NCBI RefSeq assembly: GCF_000350225.1
Contig: NW_005178485.1
Coordinates: forward strand, 143,170-207,169
From: Chondrus crispus
Taxonomy: Eukaryota; Rhodophyta; Florideophyceae; Gigartinales; Gigartinaceae
Reading direction: 5' to 3'
DNA: 64,000 nt
Below the pieces are notes generated by a model. It saw only the letters and a list, made by a program, of their open reading frames with translations, searched no databases and was not told the origin of the DNA. Shown piece after piece: positions 40,797-52,306 of this stretch; position 1 is the first letter of the stretch, and the number at the start of each line of letters is the position of its first letter. Made by a program: the position numbers and the translations under genes.

Positions 40797-43423
40797 GCTC
40801 CATACGCAATGTGATGATGGAAAGCGAAAAGAAGACGCGAGCCGCAACCAGTTTCCTATGTTTTTACCTTCTTAACTATTCTGTTTCGTTTTTGTTTTTT
40901 TTCGGTTGTTTTGTTTTTTTATGTTTGTTTTCCCTTCCCGAGACGCACCTAGGTCGGTCATTCCGGAACGAGCGTGCGTAATGTCAGGAGAACACGACAG
41001 ACGCCCAAGGGCGACAAGGGACTGCGAACCGCCGATCGTGATTAAGGCTACACGCTGTATCTCGAGTTGAGGAAGGAGAGGACGGATCACGTGAAGGAAG
41101 TCCAGAGAGACATGTGTCGCTACTACGCTCGATTCCGTTGCGACCACATGGGTACCCCGGCCGGGGAGCCAAACACGCAGACGCAAGGAAGGATTGAAGA
41201 CATTGTCTTGGTGGAGCTGACCAGCGAGGCTTGGTACAGTATTATATTCAACGACGCCTGCCGAGAAGCGCTTCTAGCGCTACCTACGAAAGACTATGTG
41301 AACACCGCTGGTGTGTGGGAGAGGAGGAAGACCTCTGGTCGACAGAAGAAAGACGTTGGAAACTTTTCGGGAACGAGGGATTTGTAGTTGGAGAAGAATT
41401 GCGTAACGGAGTCGCACTACGTGGGGTCGTTGGAATCAATTTAGGGGTGAGGACAAAAAGGTGCGCTGGAGGAGTTGCGTGTTTGAGGATATCCCCCGAG
41501 TGAGGGTAGGGTGTAAGAAAAAGAGGAGGAAAAATTGGCATAGACCGGCGGTGGATATCAGGGACGTGGGAACGCGTCGCGGGAAGTGCAACTTTTGCTA
41601 CGCGGAACGCAGGCTGACGACTTCGCGTATATACGTACAGTACGATTCGAGAGGACGTGAGGGAGGTTGTACGAAAGGAGCACGAAGCGAGAGGAGGTAT
41701 CTCAGGATTCAAAGAGGAGCACAAATGGGATCCGAAGACGACCAGGGGGTCGGAAGCACGCTGGAAGTGACGACACAATATGCTGGCGGCAGAGGTAGTC
41801 GCACGAGAACGTTGTTTGCAGACAACACAACGAGGGACGAGTCATTCTATTGATTTAGAAACGAAAACCACCGGCAGACAAGTGCACGGAGACACACGTG
41901 TGAAGCGGCCGTGAGAATATTTTAAAAAGAAAAATTAAGGAAAGCCGCCGCCGTCGTTGGGGAATGCACACGTAACACGTGGTCGTCATCAGACCCCAAG
42001 TGCCGTTCTGGCGACCACGGGAATCACAAGAGGAGGAATTACTGTCTATGACTGACCTGCAGCTAGGGGAAGTGTTGCCCAACTAAGCTGCAGCCGTCGA
42101 TCCGTCAGTAACGACTGACATCGCCACTCACGCACGTTTTATTGTACACGAGCGACCTACTCACCGGTTCGTAGCGATCAGTTGCTTGTCTTTTCGTCAG
42201 TTTGTTTTCTTTCGTTCTGTTTGTTTTGTTTTGTGATGTCGAGGACTCGACCTCGCACGGCGTACGCCGATCAGCACGTCCACAAGGACCAAGAAGAGGA
42301 CGACGGGGAGGCTGACTAGTATGAAGGGAAGGGACGAGAAGACGAATCAAGACACCTTTGGAAGATCCGTGAACATGCTGACTGTGCGACGGACCTGAGA
42401 GGAATTTTCTTCGGTACTGCCACACGAAATGACGTGTGAAGCACCCCTTGAGCCGTAGTCGTCGGTCGGACGAATTCGAAACTTCCCCGAGTGGAGAAGA
42501 TCCACGCTTTTAGTGGCATGATGGTAATTTTAGTTAGGTTTTGGGAGCAGCGACCAGAAAAGATGAGGAGGAGACGGTGCGACGAGTGTCTCAGAAGCCT
42601 ACGTTGCCAACGTCTGAAGAACGGACGATGATGAAGGACATCGGGGATCCCCCACGATCAGGAGAAGAATCGGTACCGGGGTGTGACATGTATGACGTTC
42701 CGTGGCATCGCAAAAACAGGAGGATACCTGCGAAGGGAGCGAAAGCAGGGGTGATCATCGAAGGAAGGGAACGTCGAAGACGCTAGAGAAGCAGAGCTGA
42801 AGCAACGACTCTGTAAGGCTGTCTGCACCTCTGGCGGATGTGAAGAAGAGGATAAGCAGTCCGATCTGGCCGACGCTGGGACGTCCCTCTCTTTTAATTT
42901 TTTTAATTCTCGAGGAATTGCCAGACGCAAGCAGAAACAGCCGAGACTACGGTGTGTCCATCCGTTCAAAAGACGCCGTCCACACCAGCACATGTGTTTC
43001 CTATTTTATTTCCTTTTCCTTTTGTGTGTCTCAACACGCTTTTTTAGCTCCCAGGGCGACAAGCATCGATGCTCGTTGAGCTATAGTGACAAGGCGATCG
43101 GAATTTTGGAAAATCAAGGAGTGTTCACGTTGACTACGTCGCACACGGACAACGGCATGATCGTACACCTGCCCGCCGCCCTCATTTGTCTCATATATGG
43201 CATGCACCACGGGAAAACATCACCAGTCGTCCAGTGCGGATGTAACCTGCTGCGAGCAGATTTCTGTCGCTCGTGAGCTCGAATTGTTCCGTCGCTGCTG
43301 CACAAGAACGTCCACAACACCGCATCGTTGGGGAGAAAAACAACGAGAAACTATCCCGACTCTCCAATTGCACAGAATCTGAGAATTTCCATTTCTTCAA
43401 CAGACAGATGCGGGGACCTAAAG
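40797..43423 (+). other. element 1 post-pol region, no recognised gene
   Basis: Non-coding or decayed sequence. T-rich tracts at 40880-40935 and 42190-42235 precede conserved GTCGAGGACTCGACCTCGCA-type palindromic sequence (42238-42270). A counterpart lies after element 2 pol (57370-57410), so part of this belongs to the element proper. Confidence 0.5.
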
Positions 43424-43960
43424 TCTCCTTGTTATGTTTTCGTTTTTGGCACCGGTCGCTCTGGTACCCAACATCTATCCCGCGTCGTGAACCCGAAGCC
43501 GAACTCTGCTGTCCCAGTTTGCTTAAGCGACACAGTGCTAAGCGTCTTGTCAACACGGGGCAGCTCCCAATGGCATTTGACCTCGAGCCAGCATTGGTGA
43601 GAACGCTTCACCCCGGCACCCGTACGTGTTCTACGCCTGAGAAGAGAAAGAATCGCGACGGCTGTTTCACTTATGGCTTTAGGGCCAGAAAAAGAGGATC
43701 CTTGGGGAACGACGACAGAACGAGACTCGGATGGACAGCTGATTTACGCTGACGCCGTAAACAGACGGTGGTCCCCGAAGCCATCAGATGCCACGGCTCG
43801 CCTTCATGTTGAAGCACATGTATGGGCGAAACTAAATCGCTTCCAGATGTGGCTGTGGTATGTCGACGACGTTGCTAAGTTGAAAATGTTTTTATTGCGC
43901 ACGCACGCTCGTAACACCGAAGTGCAACTCATAAGGGCGATGAACTTGAACATTTATTTT
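43424..43960 (+). pseudogene. decayed sulfotransferase-like fragment captured in element 1
   Basis: A P-loop of the sulfotransferase type, YVFVFGTGRSGTQHLSRV (43433-43486), binds the 5'-phosphosulfate of PAPS in such enzymes. Further on are LPMAFDLEPALVRTL and RRERIATAVSLMALG, the latter like the R-R-x-x-VA-x-S segment that binds the 3'-phosphate, and finally WAKLNRFQMWLWYVDDVAKL. The three pieces are in family order but not one frame, so it is broken. Red algae have many carbohydrate sulfotransferases for sulfated galactans. It lies inside element 1, between pol and the antisense frame, so it is probably host sequence captured by the element. Family call rests on motifs only. Confidence 0.6.
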
Positions 43961-44080
43961 TTGACAATCACTTAACAGCAAAGAACAGCGAGGGCAGTAC
44001 GAGACGTCTAATTTATTGCGGGACGTATTCGTAAGATGACGAGAATTACGAAGGACCCTCCGCATCCCAGCCAGCAGCCC

Positions 44081-44280
44081 AGGACGCATGCCGTGAGGGA
44101 TAAAGAGGATGAAAAGAAGAAAATGAGGAGAAGGACGCATGCCGTGAGGGATAAAGAGGAGGAAAAGGAAAATGAAGAGAAGGACGCATGCCGTGAGGGA
44201 TAAAGAGGAGGAAAAGGAAAATGAGGAGAAGGACGCATGTCGTGAGGGATAAAGAGGAGGAAAAGAAAAATGAGGAGAAG
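44081..44280. repeat. 49-51 bp tandem repeat, four copies
   Basis: AGGACGCATGCCGTGAGGGA recurs at 44081, 44132, 44181 and 44230 (one slightly changed), with purine-rich AAAGAGGAGGAAAAGGAAAA filler. It lies within element 1 between the captured fragment and the antisense frame. Confidence 0.9.
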
Positions 44281-44467
44281 GATGAGCATGTGTTGGAAAA
44301 AGAGAGGAAAAATGCAAACAAGAGGAGGAAGTTGTCAGGAAACGGAAATGCAATTTATTTTGGTGGAACGAAGGGAAGTGTCGACGATGAGACGACACCG
44401 TCCGAGGACAACGATCCGAACATGGGTCGGCAGGGCGCTACCATCGGCAATGGGTCAATGGGACAAT

Positions 44468-46419
44468 TCATCCAAGGATCGTTTTCTTTGGAAGTGAGGC
44501 GACAAGTTGCGCCAGTAAGCGCAGGTCAACAAGGGACGCTCCTCGAAGAGCCCCCTCGTTTATTCCGTGGGCACGGAGTAACGTGCGATAGACGCTGGCG
44601 GCGCCATCGTTCTTTTTGACGATATCTGAAGAGGACGGGGAGGTCGAACCTCCCCTGGTCGATTGGACTGCGTCGGCAATAGGTGGCAAGGGGGCGGCAA
44701 CTGGAACAGCCGCAGGAGAAGGGGGACGAGCTGGGACTTGCACAGGGGAAGACGGAACAGGAGGAGCCAAGGGGGTAAGGGACGAAGAATTTCCCTTCCT
44801 TTCTGGGGCTGCGCGCACGGACAGACTGTCAGTCCGGCTAGATGACGAGGGGACCTCTCTCGTCTCGGACAGAGGTTGACACCTGGCCACTGGAGGTGAA
44901 TGAGACCGCAGATGGGATTTGACCTCCTCATACTCAGGGGCTCTCGTCGCCCTTATCGAAGCATTCACAGGAGGAGTGGGGCCGGCCGGATCGACAGGAA
45001 ATGAAGTCGGTGGGACCGGTAACACAGGGCGAGAACGCAAGGTTCTCTGGGGCAGAGGTCGCGCTCGCGGGGATCCGCAAGGAAGACGGGCAATTCACCC
45101 GGAACGGGCGTCTGACTCCCATACTGCCGACTCAGACGCGCCTCGTCGCAAGAACATTGCGAACCCGTCCAGGGGTTAAACCAAGCGTAGTCCCCCGCAC
45201 CACGATGAGCACGACCAGGAGAGAAGGAGGGGCGTTGCCGGACGAAAGAACGAGAGGAATTTTGACGCGGTATCGAGTCCCAATCGACCCCCTCTATTTT
45301 ATCGAGGAGAGTATGCAGTTCGGTGTCTGCATCAGCACCGCCCAGGGGAATCGAATAATCGAGGCGTCGCATGAGGCTGATGAGCTGGGGAGGCAAGTAC
45401 CACAACCTCCAGCAGTCGTAGGTCTCCCACAGGAGGGTCACTGCCACTTTGGTACACCACTCGGTGAGGAAGACTACCCAAAGGCCTTGTCGAGGATCAC
45501 GTAAATACCTTCCGTAATACGTGTACACAGGGCCGAGTTCAGCTCAAAAGCCTTGGCAGACCTCAAATTGGCTCCACCACGACGGAATGCGTTGATAACG
45601 ATTCGCGTAATGGGACCTCGAGATTTCGCGCGCCGCCAACATTTGGTAGGCAACAAAATAACCCGTGTCAGACCGAATACGGCGTTCGAAGCGTACTGTG
45701 TGCTGGAAGAAGGGGATGGTACCCCGCTTGATGAGTCGGAAATTAGCCGAAATTATGGCATTGGTCCACATCATAGCGTCGCCCGAGACGGTCCGTTGGT
45801 TGAACCAAAGGCGGTTAGCTTCACGAGGAGGGTTATCGGAGGTCCAGGCCAGCATGTTATCGAGGTACGACCGCTCGCCCTCGGTGCGAAATTGCCACGT
45901 GTCACAACCGAATTTCTCGGGGATGAGATCCTGCGTCAATGGCAGCTCAAGTCTGTCACACACAGCGGTCATGAAGCGGGTAGATAACACCGCACGACCG
46001 CGAGGCGGAGTGTGACACAGAATGGAGGGAGGAATGGCGATGCAAGCCAACCAATCGTAAGATAGAATAGCTTGAAGAGGGATTTGTCCTGGAAGCATAC
46101 CGGCGCCATCGGCGAACGAGTAAGCAATGTCATCGAAGGCGCATACACCGATCACTGAGAACCATTTAGCGAAAGCAAAAAGCTCAGGATTAAGGTGCAT
46201 GGCCTTATCGTGGAGCTCCGACGCTGCAGGGTATCGACGTGAGGACGAAGCGTTAGGATCGGAATCGACGTGGACAACAGGGCCGGCACGTTGGGAATCA
46301 GGGGGTAATCGAGGGATGGAAGGAAGACTTAGAGGGTCGTGGGAAGTGGAAGAAAAGCCTACGCCGTTGCGCCTACGTTTGGTACCACCACTCGAGTGGC
46401 TCGGGGATGAAGGAAACAT
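44468..46419 (-). mobile_element. antisense accessory reading frame of element 1
   Basis: Opposite to gag-pol, between pol and the 3' LTR, runs about 2 kb of coding-like sequence starting at 46419 (MFPSSPSHSSGGTKRRRNG). It has a Ser/Pro-rich front with a basic cluster, then an ordered core (ELFAFAKWFSVIGVCAFDDI, LSYDWLACIAIPPSILCHTP, NRLWFNQRTVSGDAMMW, WYLPPQLISLMRRLDYSI) and a Pro/Ala/Ser-rich end. It looks broken in a few places. I recognise no family. Plant Tat-lineage gypsy elements such as Grande and RIRE2 are known to carry antisense frames at this same place; homology to those is not claimed. Confidence 0.55.
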
Positions 46420-46542
46420 GGGGCCCGTCTTGCTCTTGCACTTTCACCGATCACCGGATGCGGCGGTGTAGGGTTATGAGAAAAACGGCGAGGAGATTAT
46501 ACGATGACGGAGCGGCGTACAAGAGCGCTCGGAAGGGGGATA

Positions 46543-47590
46543 TGTAGTGCAATACGCACCTGAAAAGGGGGGTGAAAAGAAAGGAAAATATTTGGATATG
46601 AAAAGTAGTCCGAGTTGGGGGGGACACACATGTGAATAATTGCACAGTTTAATTTTTAATTATTTTATTTTATTTAGTTAATTAGTTGGCATTAATTTTG
46701 CTGACACTAGATTAGATCTAGGATCTAGCGCCGCGAGCCACTGTAGTGGCTCCGGCGGGGCGATATATACCTTAGCCCTCTGACCACCAAGTCAGTAAAG
46801 GTAACCCGAGTTGCCAGAGTTGAATATCGCCTTGGTCGAAGTCCGTTTTTCCCAAGACGCTCCCTTTTACCACAGATTACGTTATCCTTTGCGCTCGGGG
46901 GTTCCCTTTCCTTTTCCTTTATTTCACCTATTCTTTTCTATTTCTATCTCTATTTCTATTCCCTTATCTTGTGTTGGTGCCATCGGCTTTGGTTGCCACC
47001 GGACCGGTGTAGGTGTCTTTGCCATCGGGCGACACGTGGGTGTAGCGCTGCTACTTGTTTACGACCACCGACGGAGGCTGTTGCAACGACGTTTCCCTCG
47101 AAGGTCCTGTTGTGTATACGGGACAGTGTTGGTTCCATCGGATACAGGTTGCGACCGTTCCGGTGTCGGTACTTTGCCATCGGGCAGTACGGAGGTGTAG
47201 CGCTGCTACGTGTTTGCTAATTCCCGTCGGGCTGCGTTGCGACGCCCCCGTCGAAGACCTTATCGAGGGTATAAGGTGTAACAGGCGTTCCGCCAGCATT
47301 GGATTTACGACCCATCGGGCCCGGCTTCCTAATTACGGCCCCGAACTCGCCGAGCAGCTGCCTGTACAAGACTCTACCACCATTCGTCCCGGGGCGGGCC
47401 TCTTCCTTTTGCCCCCCCCCTGTCAGGGACTTGAGCTACTGTGGGCCGCAAACCCACTTAAAGGGAAAGGGAGAATCGGACACTCCGTAGGACTGTGCCG
47501 TCGGCAACTTTTGTTGGTTGTTGTTTGTTGGTTGTGTTGTCGCTGGACCGTTGGACCCTGGTTCCGGCCTGAAAGGCACATTGCACTACA
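46543..47590 (+). repeat. 3' LTR of element 1 (1048 bp)
   Basis: Begins TGTAGTGCAAT just after a polypurine tract and ends ATTGCACTACA; near-identical to 32909-33953; followed by target duplication CTGGC. Confidence 0.95.
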
Positions 47591-47837
47591 CTGGCAACTC
47601 GGGTTGGTTTATTGACTTGTTCGGTCAAAGGGCTAAGTTATATAGAGCCCCGCCGGGGCGAGTACAGTAGCTCCCGGCTCTAGATTCTAGATCTAATTAG
47701 TAATAAATTAAATAATTAAAATAATCGTGCGCTTCGTCGCACACGTGTGTGCCCCAAACCCGGACTACAGTATCCAATTTTTTCCTTTTTCACTTCCTTT
47801 CACCCCCTACCCGAGACGAGTATGGCACTACACTTCG

Positions 47838-48290
47838 GCGTGTCACGAGCACGCCTCGGGCGCACGCGTACTTGTCCGGGTCAACGAGCCCGACGTAAGC
47901 CCATCCACCTGTCTTCTTATTCGTGAGCGCGACGTTCCGCGCCTTCTTTGCGAAGCAACTGAGGCCCCGGCGCGAAGTCACGTCTCCGCGCTTACTTCGG
48001 CGTGTCACGAGCACGCCTTTGGCGCCCGCGTACTCGTCCGCGCCACCGAGCACGATGTACACCACCCACGTGTTTCCTCGCTCACGACCGCGGCGGTTCC
48101 CGCATGTCCCTTTTGTCGCGACCTGAGCGCGTCCCGGCGCACACGCCTTGTTCGGCGCACGAGCACGCCTCTTGCGCGTGCGTACTTGTCAGGGTCAACG
48201 AGCCCGACGTAAGCCCATCCACCTGCCTTCTTATTCGCGAGCGCAGCGTTTCGCGCACGCTCCTTTCTTCGCGTTAGCGCGCGCTGTGCG
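47838..48290. repeat. GC-rich tandem repeat, unit about 160 bp, about three degenerate copies
   Basis: CGTGTCACGAGCACGCC or a close variant occurs near 47840, 48000 and 48157, and GGGTCAACGAGCCCGACGTA occurs near 47878 and 48191. The unit also matches 31980-32132 on the other side of the nested elements, so the solo LTR landed inside this array. Confidence 0.7.
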
Positions 48291-48646
48291 ACACCACGAG
48301 CTCGAGGTGCGTCGCCACGAGCGCGCGGGACGTCTCGGGGGACATGAGGGTGACAGATACACGAACGTGCGCGGGGAGGGACTGGTCAGCACGAACCGAA
48401 GGAAGGAGCTACTCGAGCTCTGGTTGGCTTTACGTGGACAGGTGTCCCGACCGAGGGCAAATGTCCCAGCACAGGGGCCGTTAGGCAGGGCAGTACGTAT
48501 GTTCCATAAGCTCCCCTTAATCCAGACCGTCTCCGGGAACCCTAATTATGGAGGTCCGTGTACCGCCGGGAGATTTGTCGAACCCGCGCCAGCCACGATC
48601 GGAGGTGGTACGTAGGTGGCTGGGGCATATGGGGGGTCTGTGTGCC
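48291..48646. other. GC-rich spacer, no gene
   Basis: Sequence between the tandem array and the 5' LTR of element 2; nothing recognised beyond scattered CACGAG motifs. Confidence 0.4.
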
Positions 48647-49715
48647 TGTAGTGCAATACACACCTGAAAAGGGGGGTGAAAAGAAATGAAAACGATGGGG
48701 TATGACAAGCAAAAGTGGAAATCATTTCACTTTATTATTTTAATTATTAATTTTAATTAGTTGCATATTAGTTATTTAACATTAGATTAGATCTAGGATC
48801 TAGCGCCGAGAGCTACTGTAGTGGCTCCGGCGGGGCGATATATACCTTAGCCCTCTGACCACCAAGTCAGTAAAGGTAACCCGAGTTGCCGGAGTTGAAT
48901 GTCGCCTTGGTCGAAGTCCGTCCCTACCAAGACGCTCCCTTTTACCTAAGCCTACGGCATCCTTCAGCGCTCGGGGATCCCATTCCTTTTTCCTTTATTT
49001 CCCAATCGAACCCGAGTTGCCAGAGTCTGATATCGCCTTGGTTGAAGTCCGTCTTTTACAAGACATTCCCTTTAACTACAGATTACTTTATCCTTTGCGC
49101 TCGGGGGTCCCCTTTTTCCTTATCAATTTTCCTTTACTTCCCTATCCTAATTTCCCTTAATCTTGAGTTGGTCCCACCTTGTAGGATTGCGATCCGCAAC
49201 GTGACGTCATTTGCCATCGGGCTTCTGTGTTAGTGCACCAGTGGTGCTTTTCTCAGTGTTCGTTCCATCGGAATCTGGTTGCGACCGATCCGTTGTTGGT
49301 ACTTTGCCATCGGGCAGTACGACGGTGTAGCGCTGCTACGTTTTCTTCTTTCCCGACGGGCTACGTTGCGACGTCCCCGTCGAAGACCTTATCAAGGGTA
49401 TAAGGTGTACAAGGCGCTCTTCGAGCATTGGATTTACGACCCATCGGACCAGGTTTACCTAAACACCCCTCCGAACTCGTCGAGCAGTCGCCTTTACAAG
49501 TCTCTACCACCATTTACCGATCCCGGGCTGGGCCCTTCTCTTTGCCCCCCCCTATCAGGGATCCGAGCTACTGCGGGCCGCAAACCCGATTAAAGAGGAC
49601 AGGGAGCTTCGAACACTCCGTAGCGCTGTGCCGTTGGCAGTTGTTGTTTTTGTTGCTGTTGTTTGTGTTGGACCGTCGGACCTTGGTCTCTGCCTAACAG
49701 GCGCATTGCACTACA
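48647..49715 (+). repeat. 5' LTR of element 2 (1069 bp) with internal duplication
   Basis: Begins TGTAGTGCAAT and ends ATTGCACTACA like element 1's LTR but is clearly diverged from it. A block of about 130 bp starting AACCCGAGTTGCC occurs twice in tandem (from about 48879 and 49009), absent as a duplication from element 1's LTR. Confidence 0.9.
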
Positions 49716-49719
49716 AAAG

Positions 49720-49737
49720 TGGTCTCCCGACCTAGAA
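49720..49737 (+). other. primer-binding site, tRNA-Tyr type
   Basis: TGGTCTCCCGACCTAGAA starts 4 bp after the LTR. Its complement ends TCGGGAGACCA; yeast tRNA-Tyr ends CCGGGAGACCA. The implied acceptor stem has the C1-G72 pair characteristic of eukaryotic tRNA-Tyr. Confidence 0.75.
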
Positions 49738-49881
49738 TTACGTACAGGAGACCCGACCTAGAAACTGCGTAAGCTGAAACGGACTACAGGAGTTTTATCT
49801 GCGACGTAAGTTTATTCAGGTGCGGTGGCGTTTTCTATTTTTTTCTTTGTGTTAAGTTAGGTTCGTTTTTGGAAACGAACC

Positions 49882-52190
49882 ATGTCGAAAAGCGCCCCCG
49901 GAGACGTCGGTCCCGGGGCGAGTAGGAGCGGATCGGCAAGGGCGTCGAGGATCCCGCGAGGTCCTCGCACCCGAAGCCAGGCCAATACGGCCACGGATCC
50001 CGAAGGTCAAGAATCCCCGACGGGGATTGAAACCGACAAGGATAACCTATCCTACAGGTTCGAGAAGATGGGCGAGGAAATTCGCCAAGAGATGACGAAA
50101 AATCTCGAGGCTGAATTAGCCCTCGTCCGGAAGCAACTGGAGTTGCAAGCATCCGAGTTCCACACCGTTTTGGGAGAGCTGTCGGCTCGAGTGGATCTCG
50201 TCGAGAAGGAGCGAGGTGAGGCGACCGACGGTCTGGAGCCGGAGGTCCTAGCCTCGTTGAAAATTTCGGTCAAGGACGCGAGGCGCGACGCGAATCAAGC
50301 GTTGGAGTCCTTAGGAAAATTCAGAGCAAGCATCGATGACCGATTCGATCGCGCCGCGCAACGTCTCAAGGACCTTGAGCAGGCCGCGGATCAAGCTCCG
50401 CAAGGATCGGACGACGAGCCGCTCCCTTCGGGTAGAGAGGGCGACCGTCGGTCGAAGAAGGACAAGCCCGCTCGGCAGCGGAGTTCCAAGTCGAAGCCCT
50501 CGAAGAAGGACAAGCGACGTACAAGCAAGGGTCACTGTAGTGACGATCCGGAGAACCGCGACTCACAGTCGGAGTCGCTTGGTCCCTCCGAAGATGGTAA
50601 CGGCGGTTCGTCGAACCATTCGGGCGATTCCGAACGCCGTTCAGAAGACGGAAACGGAATTTCGTCAAGCAAGAAAATTTCCTCCAGACGAGGCGGAGTC
50701 ACTTCGTCCGCCTCGCGGAGAGACAAGGACGCGGAGCCCGGAGATGTCTCAACGCGGCGCGGGCCGCGATGGGAGGAGTTGGAGGAGCTGAATCCGACCA
50801 ACTACCTCTTCAAGAAGTTACTTTCGTACCGAACGTACCGCTTGCGGAACCCGCAGACATATTTGCCAAGTTCCCGGCGGACCGCCGTGCGAAAAATCAG
50901 GAGAGATATTCCGCCTAAGGTGAAGAAGGACAGCACGTTCACAGGTGAGGACGGGGTCCTTGTGTTGGATTTTTTGGCAAAATTAGTTCAGGAGTTCGAT
51001 ACTCAAGAAATGAACGAGGGGCAAGCGATCCGCCTGTTGCCCGAATTTTTAATCGGCATCGCCTTGAGACAGTACACTTCGGTGTCTCAGACGGCCGGGG
51101 CCCATCACGGAAAGATATCCGTTTGGCCGGAGGCCGTACAGTGGTTGTTGAGGAGTTTCGCAACCGACGAGGCGATCCGTCAAGCTGTGCTCGCATTGCG
51201 GGAAGTTCAGCAAAGACCGTCTGAAGACGAGATGGAATTTTATATCCGTCTGACGGACGCAAGCAATCGATGTGGAAACGTATATTCGATAGAAGAACAA
51301 ATGACGATGTTTATTGAAGGACTCGATTCGAGTATCAAGCCGATGGTATCTCAATACCGACAAGACAATCGGGACGTTTCGTTTTTGAGAGTAGTTAATT
51401 ACGCGAAGGCGCATGGCTCGGCGAGCTGCGCTAAGGACAAGAAGACCAAGAAGGTCACGATTCAGACGCCGTCGACAATTAGGGCGGGTAAGAAGCCGAG
51501 GGCTTCTTATCCCGGTCGCAAAAGTCACGCCGCCGTCCATTTAGCCGAGTCCATTTCAGCGTCAGATGAGCGCGGTGCGCATGGAAGTAGCGAAAATCAC
51601 TACGAAGGAGCGTTAGTAGCAGAAGGCGAGTTCATTGAGCCATCGGAGGGCTACGGACACGAGGACTACGGGGACAGCGGGTCGTCAACTTTACCGACGC
51701 CTGCATACACGACGGAGTCGTTTTCAGAGCCCACGGATCCCGTGATGATGTTTCGGGGGCGCGGCCACACGCCGGCGCCGCGCATTCCGATGGAAGACAA
51801 GGGTACGACGTTTCGAAAGCCAGGCTGGATGGGAAGGCCGCAACGTCAAGGAAGGCCGCCGGCCCGTGGAGGACCTAAGACGCCGTATCCCGTCAAGACG
51901 CACGGTCTGGTGTGCTATCTTTCCAAGGAAAGGGGCACGCCGCGCCAACGTGCATTCTTTCCCTTCGGGAAATGCACCGAGTTTTGGAAAATTACGAGGC
52001 GTTGTCTCCGATGGAGAGGTTAGGGATACCATCGACGAGTTACCTGAAGGTCAAGAATTGGTTCGATTCGCAGACGGCGAGCACGCCGAGTGCTTCAACG
52101 CCGAGGTCGAACCAACCCTTCAGAGGGCCCACCGCGGGGCCCGCGCCGTCGGATGTGAGAAGGATCCCGCAGCGGCAGGAAAACTAGAGA
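49882..52190 (+). mobile_element. gag region of element 2
   Basis: From ATG 49882 a long frame to 52023 has a coiled-coil front (LELQASEFHTVLGELSARVD), a charged Ser/Asp/Arg linker and the capsid-like core (LLPEFLIGIALRQYTSVSQ, EFYIRLTDASNRCGNVYS). A Cys/His knuckle-type segment (KGHAAPTCILSLREMH) lies near the end in the region around 51930. Matches element 1 gag in order, with alternating diverged and near-identical patches. Confidence 0.82.
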
Positions 52191-52306
52191 GGGGAATCTC
52201 GCATGAGTCGCGAGAGGCACAGGGTCGACGTACTGTGCCCGGGGCTCAGCCCCGTTCCCCGTCTCCAAAGGAAAAGTCAGGCCTCGACGAGGAGGTTGTT
52301 AGATAG

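Larger units (their letters stand above)
32909..47590 (+). mobile_element. Ty3/gypsy chromovirus-type element 1, full length 14.7 kb
   Basis: Bounded by LTRs at 32909-33953 and 46543-47590 and by the target duplication CTGGC (32904-32908 and 47591-47595), which lies inside the older solo LTR. Order: 5' LTR, tRNA-Tyr-type primer site at 33958, gag region, pol with protease, RT, RNase H, integrase and chromodomain, then 5.7 kb of extra sequence, polypurine tract GGAAGGGGGA (46531-46540), 3' LTR. The LTRs differ only at a handful of positions per kb by eye, so insertion was recent. The pol frame looks whole; the gag region and accessory frames look broken in a few places. The length is large for the group because of the insert after pol. 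Confidence 0.92.
32133..47832 (-). mobile_element. older solo gypsy LTR (minus), split by element 1; 5-bp target duplication CTTCG
   Basis: 32133-32908 plus 47596-47832 together make one LTR of about 1 kb in minus orientation, beginning and ending TGTAG...CTACA. CTTCG precedes it (32128-32132) and follows it (47833-47837), the expected target duplication. Its two parts match consecutive segments of the element 1 and 2 LTRs in reverse complement but are clearly more diverged, so it is older. With no internal region beside it, it is a solo LTR left by recombination between the ends of a former full copy. Confidence 0.85.

Noticed and set aside
41067-43079. Several 80-165 codon frames after element 1 pol
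   Set aside because: Overlapping on both strands with no family-like motif; treated as non-coding.
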